DNA from: Streptomyces roseochromogenus subsp. oscitans DS 12.976
GTDB lineage: Bacteria > Actinomycetota > Actinomycetes > Streptomycetales > Streptomycetaceae
NCBI RefSeq assembly: GCF_000497445.1
Contig: NZ_CM002285.1
Coordinates: forward strand, 8,862,071 to 8,896,110
Direction of reading: 5' to 3'
DNA: 34,040 bases
The notes under the pieces were generated by a model. The model saw only the letters and a list, made by a program, of their open reading frames with translations. It was not told the origin of the DNA and did no database searches. Made by a program: the position numbers and the translations under genes. Below, in pieces: positions 23,536 to 30,704 of the stretch (position 1 is its first letter; each line of letters begins with the position of its first letter).

Positions 23536-24642
23536 TCAGGCGGCCCTTGGTTCGGGCGTCAGCACCAGCATGGTGACATCGTCCCGGACCTCGTAGCGCC
23601 GCCGTGCGAGGTCCGCCCACACCACCTCGGGCAGCTCTGCGGAGGCCGTACCGGTGAGGGCGGCCAGGCGCCCGGGCAGCGGATAGAAGGCGCGGCCGGC
23701 GTCCCGCGCCTCCCACACCCCGTCGGAGGCCAGGAAGAGCCGGTCACCCGGCGCGAGCGGCACGGTGACCTCCTTCGGCGGGTCGACGCCGACCAGCCCG
23801 AGCCCCAGCGGAGGTCCCGATGCGATCGTCAGCTCCACGGCGTGCCGCTCGTGCAGCAGGACGGGCACCGGATGACCGCAGGCCACCACGCGCACCGCGC
23901 GCCCGTCGGAGGAGAACTCCAGCAGCACCCCCGTGGCGAACAGCTCCCCGTGCCGTACGCCCGTCGAGTCCACCGCCAGCCTGCGGTCCATCCGCGCGGC
24001 GACCGCCTCCAGGTCCGGCTGGTCCAGCACGGCCTCCCGGAACGCGCCCAGCAGCGACACCACCGTCGCGACCGCGGCCAGCCCGTGCCCCTGCACATCG
24101 CCCATCACCGCGCGCACGCCGTACGGCCCGTCCCGCACGTCGAAGAAGTCCCCGCCGACCAGCGTGCCGTTCTGCGCGGCCCGGTAGAAACCCGCGCAAC
24201 CCACGCTCCCGACCCGCTTCGGCAGCGGCGGCATCACGGCCCGCTGCACGGCCTCGCCGATCGCCCGCTCCGTGTCCAGCTGGGCGTCCCGGCGACTGCG
24301 TACATACGACACGAACACGCTCAGGGCGGCCACGAACACGATGGTGAGCAGATCGGTGTTGCCGGGGCGGTTGAGGTGGGTGGCGGGGACGTTCAGCGCC
24401 ACGATCACCCCGACGCCCAGGACGGCGGTGGCCAGCGGGCCGTACGACAGGACGGCCAGGGGCGGGATGGCGCCGAGCAGAAAGCCCAGATCGCGGGCGT
24501 GGGGGGTGACCAGCGTGGCCCCGGCGACGGCCACGAGCAGCAGCACGGGGAGCACCCGCACCCAGCGCGGCGGTGGCGCGCCCCGCAACCAGCCGCGTTC
24601 CTCCCGGTTCCGACGCGACGCCCCGCCGCGCACCGATTCCAC
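23536..24642 (-). CDS. Membrane-bound PP2C (SpoIIE-type) phosphatase
   Basis: A 368-aa protein with three or four transmembrane helices in the first 115 residues (VRVLPVLLLVAVAGATLV, YGPLATAVLGVGVIVALNV, LLTIVFVAALSVFVSYV), a short helical linker, and a SpoIIE-type Mn-dependent phosphatase domain. Metal-binding motifs are GGDFFD (163-168) and GDVQGHG (181-187), followed by ASGPPLGLGL and LFLASDGVWEARD. It probably dephosphorylates an anti-sigma-factor antagonist at the membrane in response to an envelope signal. It is a widespread streptomycete type with no sensor domain beyond the helices. The start is GTG with GGGG a few bases upstream. Confidence 0.88.
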   Translation of the reverse strand: MESVRGGASRRNREERGWLRGAPPPRWVRVLPVLLLVAVAGATLVTPHARDLGFLLGAIPPLAVLSYGPLATAVLGVGVIVALNVPATHLNRPGNTDLLTIVFVAALSVFVSYVRSRRDAQLDTERAIGEAVQRAVMPPLPKRVGSVGCAGFYRAAQNGTLVGGDFFDVRDGPYGVRAVMGDVQGHGLAAVATVVSLLGAFREAVLDQPDLEAVAARMDRRLAVDSTGVRHGELFATGVLLEFSSDGRAVRVVACGHPVPVLLHERHAVELTIASGPPLGLGLVGVDPPKEVTVPLAPGDRLFLASDGVWEARDAGRAFYPLPGRLAALTGTASAELPEVVWADLARRRYEVRDDVTMLVLTPEPRAA

Positions 24643-24813
24643 ATCCCCAAGCTACGCCGCCCACCGCCCGTGGGCCTCCTGCCCGGAGCGCGGCCTCCGG
24701 CAGAGTACGACCGGTCATCGGCGGGCCGGGCCGTGGCCCGGGCGGGGTCTCATGGCGCCGGGGACAGGGCGGCCGGGCCATCCGGAGACGGGAGGGGACA
24801 GGCGAGGACACTC

Positions 24814-24841
24814 GGGCGACGGGCGACGGGCGACGGGCGAT
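24814..24841. repeat. GGGCGAC heptamer repeat
   Basis: Four tandem copies of GGGCGA(C/T) in the gap of about 390 bp between the phosphatase gene and the leader ORF. The surrounding sequence (24643-25032) is purine-skewed with further GAAGGG/GACG iterations and no supportable gene. Confidence 0.7.
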
Positions 24842-25032
24842 CGACGTCCCGCGTGCCGCCGGAGACAAGCGGTGGAAGCCCGGCCGACGAAGGGTCGAAG
24901 GGACGAAGGGTGGCGGACGCCGGCCGGCGGAGGGTGGTGGACGCGCGGCCGGCGAAATCCGGTGGACGCCCCCGGCGCGGCCCCCATAGCCTGGCCCGGC
25001 ACGCCTGAGACAGACGGAAGGAGGCGAGCGTC

Positions 25033-25089
25033 ATGGTCACTGTCATCCCGCGCTCCCACCTCCCCGTCACCCGGGTGTGTCAGGCCTGA
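25033..25089 (+). CDS. 18-codon leader peptide ahead of the GNAT gene
   Basis: A short ORF encoding MVTVIPRSHLPVTRVCQA, preceded by a near-ideal ribosome binding site (GGAAGGAGGCGAGCGTC then ATG). It ends 49 nt before the start of the GNAT acetyltransferase gene on the same strand. The strong ribosome binding site and tight placement suggest a translated leader that might control the downstream gene, for example by stalling or translational coupling. The His-Leu-Pro-Val-Thr-Arg-Val-Cys ending loosely resembles cysteine-containing actinobacterial leader peptides, but that resemblance is an impression. Confidence 0.55.
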   Translation: MVTVIPRSHLPVTRVCQA

Positions 25090-25138
25090 CCGGGAGCGCG
25101 TCCCCGCCGCCACGCGGCACGCATCCCGAAGGAACCTC

Positions 25139-26047
25139 ATGACCCCCTTGGTCATCCGCACGCTCGACGAGAGCAGCGCGCACCTCTTCGACACCATGCC
25201 CGACCCGCTGGCGTTCCGGGACAAGCACCGGCACACCCGCTACCGCGCCGACTGGCGGCGCATCGCCCTGCGCGACGGGCGTACCGTGGCCCGCGCCGCA
25301 TGGTGGGGGCCGCCCGAGGACCCCGAACCGCTCCTGATCAACTGGTTCGACGTGGCCGAGGGCGAGGAGGAGGCCGGAGCCGCACTCCTGCGCACGGCAC
25401 CGTGGCAGACCCGCGAACTCGAACTCGACCTGCCCTCCGGCTGGCGCGCCGACCCACGGCTGCGCACCGCCGCGGACCTCCGGGCCGACGCCGCGGGTGC
25501 CGCCGGCTACACGCCGCTGGTGGAGCGCTTCCTGTACCGCTGGACACCGGACCGGGGCCTGCCCGAGCGGCCCGGCCGCCTCGTCTTCGCCCCGGAGCCG
25601 GATGACGCCGTCTTCTTCGACCTGCTGCGCCGCATCCACTCCGTCACCCTCGACGCCCACGCCCGCCGGGCCGCAGAGCGCGGCGGACCCGAGATGGCCG
25701 CACAGCAGGAACTGGACTTCCTCCACTGGCTTCCGTCCCCGCGTGCGTGGTGGCAGATCGCCCGGACGCCCGAGGGTGAGACCGTCGGCGTCCACGTCCC
25801 GGCGCGCAATCCGTCCGGGCCCTGCGTCGGCTTCATCGGCGTCGTGCCGGGACAGCGCGGGCACGGCTACGCCTACGACCTGCTCGCCGAGTGCACCCAC
25901 TTCCTTGCCGCCCAGGACGCCGAGTTCATCGCCGCCGCCACCGACCAGACCAATTTCCCGATGGCCGCACACTTCACCACTGCCGGCTACCCCGTCGTGC
26001 GGGAGCGCCTCAACTTCCGGGCCGACCCCGTTGTCAGTGGCGGGTGA
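25139..26047 (+). CDS. GNAT-family N-acetyltransferase
   Basis: A 302-aa protein whose C-terminal half has the acetyl-CoA-binding motif A of GNAT enzymes (VGFIGVVPGQRGHGYAYDLL, pyrophosphate loop Q239-A244) followed by TDQTNFPMAAHFTTAGYPVV. The N-terminal half (about 1-140) is probably a degenerate second GNAT domain, as in MshD-like tandem enzymes. The substrate is unknown. The ATG at 25139 follows GAAGGAACCTC. A reading frame extends upstream for hundreds of codons but has no coding character. The gene lies 49 nt downstream of a leader ORF and is followed by a featureless gap. Confidence 0.85.
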   Translation: MTPLVIRTLDESSAHLFDTMPDPLAFRDKHRHTRYRADWRRIALRDGRTVARAAWWGPPEDPEPLLINWFDVAEGEEEAGAALLRTAPWQTRELELDLPSGWRADPRLRTAADLRADAAGAAGYTPLVERFLYRWTPDRGLPERPGRLVFAPEPDDAVFFDLLRRIHSVTLDAHARRAAERGGPEMAAQQELDFLHWLPSPRAWWQIARTPEGETVGVHVPARNPSGPCVGFIGVVPGQRGHGYAYDLLAECTHFLAAQDAEFIAAATDQTNFPMAAHFTTAGYPVVRERLNFRADPVVSGG

Positions 26048-26376
26048 CATGCTGGCGGAGTGGTGATCGGCGGGACGGGGAGGGGCCGTGGGGGAAGGGG
26101 AAGCGGTGTACGGCGAGAGTCGACAATCGGGGAGGGTAAGGGCGGACGGCCGCCTGACGGACGGGCGGCGTGCTGCCCGGAGCCATGAGGTCACCCGGCA
26201 CCAGCGGCCGCCTGTTGCCGCTCCTGCCTGTGTCGCTCGCCGGCCAGTGGGTCACCGACGCCGCCCGCTGATCCGCAGATCGCGACCCACCCGCCGCCTC
26301 TGCCCGTGCCGCCACCGGAGCGCCGGACCGGAGCCGGGGCGCCCGCACGGGCAGGGGCGGTCGGGGACTGCGGGCC
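26048..26376. other. Gap with no supportable gene
   Basis: The first 60 bases are strongly G-rich (GGGACGGGGAGGGGCCGTGG). A 28-codon ORF at 26185-26271 (ATG after CCCGGAGCC) reads MRSPGTSGRLLPLLPVSLAG and could be a decayed membrane-protein start. It is too short to call. Nothing else is visible up to the MITE-like element. Confidence 0.5.
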
Positions 26377-26526
26377 AGGGCCTGTCCGGCGGATCCTGTC
26401 GCAGACGCCGGGGCCGGCACGCCCTCCCCACTGCCTTCAGGGGGTGGGGGCACCCCCATCGCCCCCGCTCACCTGCGCTGATGTGGCGCCGTCGATGTCC
26501 TGCGACCTGATACGCCGACAGGCCCT
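26377..26526. mobile_element. MITE-like inverted-repeat element
   Basis: A 150-bp non-coding element bounded by imperfect terminal inverted repeats of about 28-30 bp. The left end begins AGGGCCTGTCCGGCGGATC. The right end, read in reverse complement, begins AGGGCCTGTCGGCGTATC, and both continue into GTCGCAG. The interior contains a further palindromic core (CCCTCCCCACTGCCTTCAGG, then GGTGGGGGCACCCCCA). There is no transposase and no clear target duplication. The right terminus overlaps the stop codon of the Gfo/Idh/MocA gene, suggesting insertion into its 3' end. A partial relative lies at 8354-8420. Confidence 0.75.
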
Positions 26527-27412
26527 AGTCGCCCTCGGCTGCCAGGCGGGCCTGGGCCGTGGCCAGGATTTCGGTGACGCGGAGGCCGAACGCGGCGTCG
26601 CAGGCGTGCGGGCGGCCCGTGCGGGCGGCCGTCAGCAGGGCGTCGACCGCGCGTGTCAGCGCCGGGACCGCTCCCTCGGGACTGCCCGGCAGCAGCGCCA
26701 CGCCCGCCTCGCCCCGCAGCTCCACGTCGGCCCCGGCCGCCGCAGGCGGCGCCGTCAGGCTCAGCGTGAGGGTGCTCGACGCACCGGTGGCGTGGTCGAG
26801 GACCAGGTGCACGGTGTCCGCGGGACCGTGCGCCGCCGCCACCACCTGCCGTACGTCACCGAGGACCGGCAGCAGCACCGACAGGGCGTGCGGGCCGACG
26901 TCCCACAGCGCACCCTTCTCCCGCCGCCACGGCGAGCCCGCGAACGGACTGTCGGAGGTGAACACGGCCCCCAGCCACTGCGCACGGGCCGTGAACCAGC
27001 CCGCCACGGCGGCCTGTTCCTCGATCCAGGCCTCCGGCTCCTTCTGGAAGCGTGCGGTGAAGAACACCACCGAGGCCACCCCGGCCCGCTCCGCCGCGGC
27101 CACCACGGCCCGGCCCTCGGCGACCGCCACCCCGAGCGGCTTGTCCAGCAGCAGATGACGGCCCGACCGTGCCGCCCGTGCCGCCAACTCGGCCTGCACG
27201 GACGGCGGCAGAGCCACAGCCACCGCGTCCACATCGGCCAGCAGCGCGTCCACGTCGTCGTACGCGGGGACGCCGTGCTCGTCGGCCAGGGCCGTGGCCG
27301 CCTCCGGCCGGCGGCCCCACACTCCGGCGAACTCCACGCCGGGGTGGCCGGAGAGGGCGGGAGCGTATGCCGTTCGGGCCCACGGGCCCGTTCCCAGCAG
27401 TCCGATGCGCAT
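26525..27412 (-). CDS. Gfo/Idh/MocA-family oxidoreductase
   Basis: A 295-aa NAD(P)-dependent dehydrogenase. The N-terminal Rossmann domain shows IGLLGTGPWARTAYAPAL and VAVALPPSVQAELAARA. The family's conserved Lys-Pro step is DKPLG (D90-K91-P92). The second domain has GALWDVGPHALSVLLPVLGD, whose Asp and His are normally catalytic. Substrates in the family are sugars, inositols or amino-sugar adducts. The ATG at 27412 has AAAGGAA upstream and lies 35 nt after the ATP-grasp gene, so the two are probably co-transcribed. The stop codon TAG falls at the edge of the MITE-like element, so the C-terminus may be slightly altered. Confidence 0.88.
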   Translation of the reverse strand: MRIGLLGTGPWARTAYAPALSGHPGVEFAGVWGRRPEAATALADEHGVPAYDDVDALLADVDAVAVALPPSVQAELAARAARSGRHLLLDKPLGVAVAEGRAVVAAAERAGVASVVFFTARFQKEPEAWIEEQAAVAGWFTARAQWLGAVFTSDSPFAGSPWRREKGALWDVGPHALSVLLPVLGDVRQVVAAAHGPADTVHLVLDHATGASSTLTLSLTAPPAAAGADVELRGEAGVALLPGSPEGAVPALTRAVDALLTAARTGRPHACDAAFGLRVTEILATAQARLAAEGD

Positions 27413-27447
27413 GAAGCGTTCCTTTCTCCGAGCCGATCCCCGCACCC

Positions 27448-28431
27448 TCAAGAGGCTGCGCCCCGGTCGCGCTCCGCACACCTGCCGTCCGGATCCCCGT
27501 TCCCGGCAAGCCAGTCGGCGATCGTCGCGGCGATGGGCTGACCTGTGTCCATCTCGACGAACCCGAACTGGCCCGACTGGTTGCACTCCAGGAACCACCA
27601 GATCCCGTCGGCGTCCTCGGCGAAGTCGAATGCGCCGTAGGCCAGTTCCGCGCCCCTCATGTACCGCCGTACGCCCTCGGCGACGCGCGCCGGCACGTCC
27701 GCGGGCAGCCAGGGAGAGACCGAGGGGGCGAAACGGACGTCCACGTCGTCCGGGTGGGCGTCGGGGTCGGCGGGCTTGCGCGCCGCCAGCAGGGTGTCGC
27801 CGACGACGGTGAGCCGGATGTCGGCCCGCTTGGCGACCCGCCGCTGCAGCAGCGTCGGACCGAAGGCCACCGCTGAGAAGTCGGCGTCCGGCGCGACCCG
27901 GCTGGTCGGCACCGCGCGCGGCGGCTCTTGCGGATGCGCACCGGACACCGGCTTGACCACCAGATCCGGGAAACGCTCCGCGAACTCCCGCGCCGCCTGC
28001 GGGAATGTCGTGATCAGCGTGGCCGGCACCGCGAGGCCGCAGCGCTGTGCGAGATGCAGCTGCCAGGGCTTGTGCCGGGCGCGGCGGGCCGCGTCCGGAT
28101 GGTTCATCCAGCGCGTGTCGGTGGTGCGCAGCATGCCGTACAGCGCCTGCGACGACTCCTCCGTCAGCCAGGCGGACGGCTGGGCGGCCCGAGCGGCCGC
28201 CTCTCCGGGCCTGCGCACCCAGACGGAGCGCAGGCCGCTCAGGGTCACCAGGCGCCCTCCGACGGACAGATGCCCCCGGTAGGCGCCCTGCACGTACTCG
28301 CCCGACAACGCCACCCCGTTGGTCAGATCGGCGGGATCGAACCGGACGACGGGCACTCCGGCTTCGCCCAGCCGGAGGACCACCATGTCCGCCGTCACGT
28401 CTTCTTGACTGGTCAGGATGAGCACGGTCAT
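27448..28431 (-). CDS. ATP-grasp ligase of a graspetide (SAV_5884-type) system
   Basis: A 327-aa ATP-grasp peptide ligase of the type paired with short Thr/Ser- and Asp-rich precursors. The N-terminal domain starts MTVLILTSQEDVTADMVVLR. The ATP-grasp core includes FPDLVVKPVSG, TLLQRRVAKRADIRLTVVGD, GAFDFAEDADGIWWFLECN and the metal-binding E282/N284 in LECNQSGQFG. These enzymes phosphorylate Asp/Glu side chains of the precursor and close ester (or amide) rings with Thr/Ser (or Lys). The start at 28431 lies 17 nt after the precursor gene stop, so the two are almost certainly one operon. A partner O-methyltransferase, usual in this family, is not present in the window. Confidence 0.88.
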   Translation of the reverse strand: MTVLILTSQEDVTADMVVLRLGEAGVPVVRFDPADLTNGVALSGEYVQGAYRGHLSVGGRLVTLSGLRSVWVRRPGEAAARAAQPSAWLTEESSQALYGMLRTTDTRWMNHPDAARRARHKPWQLHLAQRCGLAVPATLITTFPQAAREFAERFPDLVVKPVSGAHPQEPPRAVPTSRVAPDADFSAVAFGPTLLQRRVAKRADIRLTVVGDTLLAARKPADPDAHPDDVDVRFAPSVSPWLPADVPARVAEGVRRYMRGAELAYGAFDFAEDADGIWWFLECNQSGQFGFVEMDTGQPIAATIADWLAGNGDPDGRCAERDRGAAS

Positions 28432-28448
28432 ATCTCTGGGTCCGCGGT

Positions 28449-28640
28449 TCAGTCGTCGAAGTGGGTCTTGGAACCGGCGGTCGACGTCGTGGTCCCCAGA
28501 GTTCTCAGGGTCGCGTGGTCGGTGGCGGCTATCCGCCCGTCCGGGAGGACGTTCAACTGCAGTCCGGAGTCGTACGCATACGGAGTGGTGACGTCCAACT
28601 GCACAGCGGGGCGCGCGTAGTTGAGCGTGAACGGTTGCAT
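28449..28640 (-). CDS. Graspetide precursor peptide
   Basis: A 63-aa peptide beginning MQPFTLNYARPAVQLDVTTP, followed by the leader signature YAYDSGLQLNVLPDGRIAAT and the core-like C-terminus TLGTTTSTAGSKTHFDD. This matches the ATP-grasp-modified RiPP precursors of actinobacteria (leader PFxLNYARP...QLNVxxDGR, Ser/Thr-rich core ending in acidic residues). The core offers several Thr and Ser donors and two terminal Asp acceptors (D62, D63). The ATG has AGGGAGAGACC upstream. The region upstream (28641-28700) is comparatively AT-rich and likely holds the operon promoter. The exact ring pattern cannot be deduced. Confidence 0.9.
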   Translation of the reverse strand: MQPFTLNYARPAVQLDVTTPYAYDSGLQLNVLPDGRIAATDHATLRTLGTTTSTAGSKTHFDD

Positions 28641-28929
28641 GGTCTCTCCCTGATTCGGCTTTCACGTCCTTATACGAATCGAACGGGTGATTGGTTTCCT
28701 TACTCTGTGTAACCGCAGGTCGGGGGGGGTGCCGGAAGCGTCCGCACGGCACAGGACGCCGATGGCGCCCAGGACGTTGCCCCCTGCGGCTCGCCATTTC
28801 GCGGCCGCACTCCGCCTGGTCGAGGGGGCGCACCGTCAACTGGACGGGCTGGAGAGCCTGGTGGCCGGGGACGCAGGCAGCTGGGGACATACATGGCCAG
28901 GGACGCGGGCAGCCGGCCGTCAAGCCGCT
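28641..28929. promoter_or_regulatory. Upstream region of the graspetide operon
   Basis: Bases 28641-28715 are AT-rich for this genome (on the minus strand, AGTAAGGAAACCAATCACC, then TTCGATTCGTATAAGGACG) and probably contain the promoter; a TATAAG-like hexamer lies about 35 nt before the ribosome binding site. From about 28760 to 28870 a plus-strand frame reads RHFAAALRLVEGAHRQLDGL, which has some coding character but no start or known family. Nothing else was identified. Confidence 0.35.
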
Positions 28930-29805
28930 TCACGCCGCGAGCGCGCTCCTGGCCGCCGTCAGGGCCTGTTCCGCATACCCGCGTCCGAACAGGACCGCGT
29001 GCACCAGCAGAGGGAACAGCTGGTGCACGCCCACCCGGTCCTGCCAGCCGGGCGCGAGCGGTGCCGCGTCCTCGTAGCCGGCGAGCACGCGGTCCAGATG
29101 AGGGCAGCCGAACAGCTGAAGCATCGCCAGGTCGGTCTCCCGGTGTCCGCCGTGCGCGGCCGGGTCGATGAGCCGGACCTCGCCGTCGGCGCCCCACAGC
29201 ACGTTCCCGTTCCACAGGTCGCCGTGCAGCCGCGCGGGCGGCTCGGCGGGGCCCGCGAGGTCGGGCAGCCGCGCACAGACCTGCTCGAAGACGGCCGTCT
29301 CGTCCGCGCGGAGCGTGCCGCGGTCGACCGCGCCGCGCACATACGGCAGTACGCGGTGCTCGGCGTACCAGTGGGGCCAGTCCCTGCCGGGCGTGTTGCG
29401 CATGGAGGCGAGGCCGATGAACGCGTCCTCCGGGCCGTCGGGCGGCGCCGCCCCGAGATGCGGTGCACCGGCCGCGTGAAGAGCCGCCAGGGATCGGCCG
29501 AAACGCAGTGCCGCCGCGGGATCCGGCCGCCCCGTCGGCACCCGCTCCGTCACCATCCAGCGTTCGTCGTGGCCGAGCACCGCCGGTACCCGGACCGCGT
29601 CCGCCGCGGCCAGCCAGTGCAGTCCGGCCACCTCGGCCCGTATGGCCCCGGGCGCGTCACCGCGCTTGACCATCACCCGGGCGCCGCCGTCCAGGGTGAC
29701 CTCGGCAGGAGATCCTGACCCCGCGCGCGCCCCGGTGACCGGGCGTCCGGTGAGCCGGGACGCCGCCCGGCCCGGATCCTCGTATGCCTCGTCTCGGTCG
29801 ACCAC
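28930..29805 (-). CDS. Fructosamine kinase-like protein
   Basis: A 291-aa member of the fructosamine-kinase/APH superfamily, which phosphorylates sugar-amine (Amadori) adducts to trigger deglycation. Visible landmarks are EVTLDGGARVMVKRGD (nucleotide loop and Lys), WMVTERVPTGRP, the catalytic loop RLHGDLWNGNVLW with its Asp, and the metal-binding LIDPAAHGGHRETDLAML. The chosen GTG at 29805 fits the family's N-terminus; a further 16 in-frame codons upstream are cysteine-rich and probably not coding. It separates the graspetide locus from the divergent cyclodipeptide operon and may belong to neither. Confidence 0.87.
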   Translation of the reverse strand: MVDRDEAYEDPGRAASRLTGRPVTGARAGSGSPAEVTLDGGARVMVKRGDAPGAIRAEVAGLHWLAAADAVRVPAVLGHDERWMVTERVPTGRPDPAAALRFGRSLAALHAAGAPHLGAAPPDGPEDAFIGLASMRNTPGRDWPHWYAEHRVLPYVRGAVDRGTLRADETAVFEQVCARLPDLAGPAEPPARLHGDLWNGNVLWGADGEVRLIDPAAHGGHRETDLAMLQLFGCPHLDRVLAGYEDAAPLAPGWQDRVGVHQLFPLLVHAVLFGRGYAEQALTAARSALAA

Positions 29806-29830
29806 AGCCTCAGAGTACGGCTCGCAACAG

Positions 29831-29843
29831 ATGCACGTTGCAT
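29831..29843. promoter_or_regulatory. Inverted repeat ATGCA-CGT-TGCAT
   Basis: A 5-bp perfect inverted repeat with a 3-bp spacer, 26 bp upstream of the fructosamine kinase GTG, in the AT-rich divergent region shared with the cyclodipeptide operon. Possible operator for one or both genes. Confidence 0.35.
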
Positions 29844-29905
29844 GGAACTTCAAGCATTGCTACGACTGTTTTCAGCCAAAACCAGGCAGTAACTGCCCGT
29901 GCTGA
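29831..29905 (+). CDS. Possible Cys-rich micropeptide
   Basis: A 24-codon plus-strand ORF reads MHVAWNFKHCYDCFQPKPG and then SNCPC. It contains four cysteines in a C-x2-C and C-x-C arrangement and has codon use poorer in GC than neighbouring genes. It lies in the gap between the divergent fructosamine kinase and cyclodipeptide synthase genes. There is no convincing ribosome binding site, and two inverted repeats overlap it, so it may simply be regulatory DNA that happens to be open. Confidence 0.25.
   Translation: MHVAWNFKHCYDCFQPKPGSNCPC
29885..29897. promoter_or_regulatory. Palindrome upstream of the cyclodipeptide synthase gene
   Basis: GGCAGT-A-ACTGCC, a perfect 6-bp inverted repeat around one base, about 97 bp before the CDPS start. 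The following CACTACGGTTAGCGTGAGG contains a GTTAGCGT stretch that could be a -10 region. A candidate operator-promoter for the CDPS-P450 operon. Confidence 0.45.
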
Positions 29906-29993
29906 TCCACTACGGTTAGCGTGAGGACGCCGCGCAGCCACACCAGGGGCACAGGGCCCCGCCGGGACTAGCGCGCGGCGGAGGATTTCCCCT

Positions 29994-30704
29994 TTGACCA
30001 CAGCATCCGTGCTGATGGCCGACGTCTTCGAAGTCCAGCCGTACACCTCCCACTGCGAAGTCATCCTGGGCGAGGGCGCACATGCCGTGATCGGTGTGTC
30101 CCCGGGCAACAGCTACTTCTCCGCCCGCCGCCTGCACGACCTCGCCCGCTGGGGACTGGACCACTTCGACAGGGTCGACTTCGTCTACACCGACCTGTAC
30201 GTCGCCGAGATGTACGAGGCGTCCGGCTATCCGCCGGACGAGGCCCGGCGCAAGGCGGTGAAGAACCTGCGCGGTGTGCGCGCCAAGGTCCGCGAGGCGG
30301 TGTCGGCGGCGGATCCGGAGGGGCTGCGACTGGACTGGCACCCGATGTCGGAGTTCCGCACCAACCCCGCCTATCAGGACATCCATCGGCAACTCAAGGA
30401 CCGCCTGTCCTCCGACGGCGCCTTCCGGGCCGTTTGCGATGCCTTGGTGAATCGTTTCCTCAGTGCGCGGGGTGAGACGCCGACCGAACGTCAGCGCGCC
30501 GTGTGCCTGGAGTACGTGTGCGCCGAGGCCCCGCTGTTCCTGGACACCCCCGCCATCCTCAAGGTGCCCTCCTCGCTCAACTGCTACCACCAACTGCTGC
30601 CGATGGCCGAGCTGTTGTACTCCCGCGGCGCCGGCCTGCGCGCCTCCCGCAACCAGGGCCACGCCATCGTCACCCCCGCCGCTCTGGAAGGAGCCGTGGC
30701 ATGA
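29994..30704 (+). CDS. tRNA-dependent cyclodipeptide synthase
   Basis: A 236-aa CDPS of the AlbC type, a class-I-synthetase-like fold that joins two amino acids from aminoacyl-tRNAs into a diketopiperazine. The ping-pong nucleophile is S36 in VIGVSPGNSYFS, with N39 following. Y174 and E178 in EYVCAEAPLF match AlbC Y178/E182, and Y198-H199 in SSLNCYHQ matches Y202-H203. N39 plus YH places it in the NYH subfamily. N196, two residues before Y198, occupies the position of AlbC L200 in the first-substrate pocket; a polar residue there suggests tyrosine (inference). The start is TTG with GGAGGA upstream; an ATG at codon 8 is an alternative. It overlaps the P450 start by ATGA. Confidence 0.95.
   Translation: MTTASVLMADVFEVQPYTSHCEVILGEGAHAVIGVSPGNSYFSARRLHDLARWGLDHFDRVDFVYTDLYVAEMYEASGYPPDEARRKAVKNLRGVRAKVREAVSAADPEGLRLDWHPMSEFRTNPAYQDIHRQLKDRLSSDGAFRAVCDALVNRFLSARGETPTERQRAVCLEYVCAEAPLFLDTPAILKVPSSLNCYHQLLPMAELLYSRGAGLRASRNQGHAIVTPAALEGAVA

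Noticed and set aside
24272..25138. Upstream extension of the GNAT frame
   Set aside because: The frame is open only because of composition; Arg/Gly/Pro-rich with no motif. The strong ribosome binding site at 25139 marks the true start.
26185..26271. 28-codon ORF MRSPGTSGRLLPLLPVSLAG...
   Set aside because: Has a weak GGAG site, but too short, no known family, and no link to a neighbouring gene.
29810..29857. Minus-strand 15-codon ORF MLEVPCNVHLLRAVL ending just before the fructosamine kinase start
   Set aside because: Position would suit a leader peptide, but there is no ribosome binding site and the region is better explained by palindromes and a promoter.
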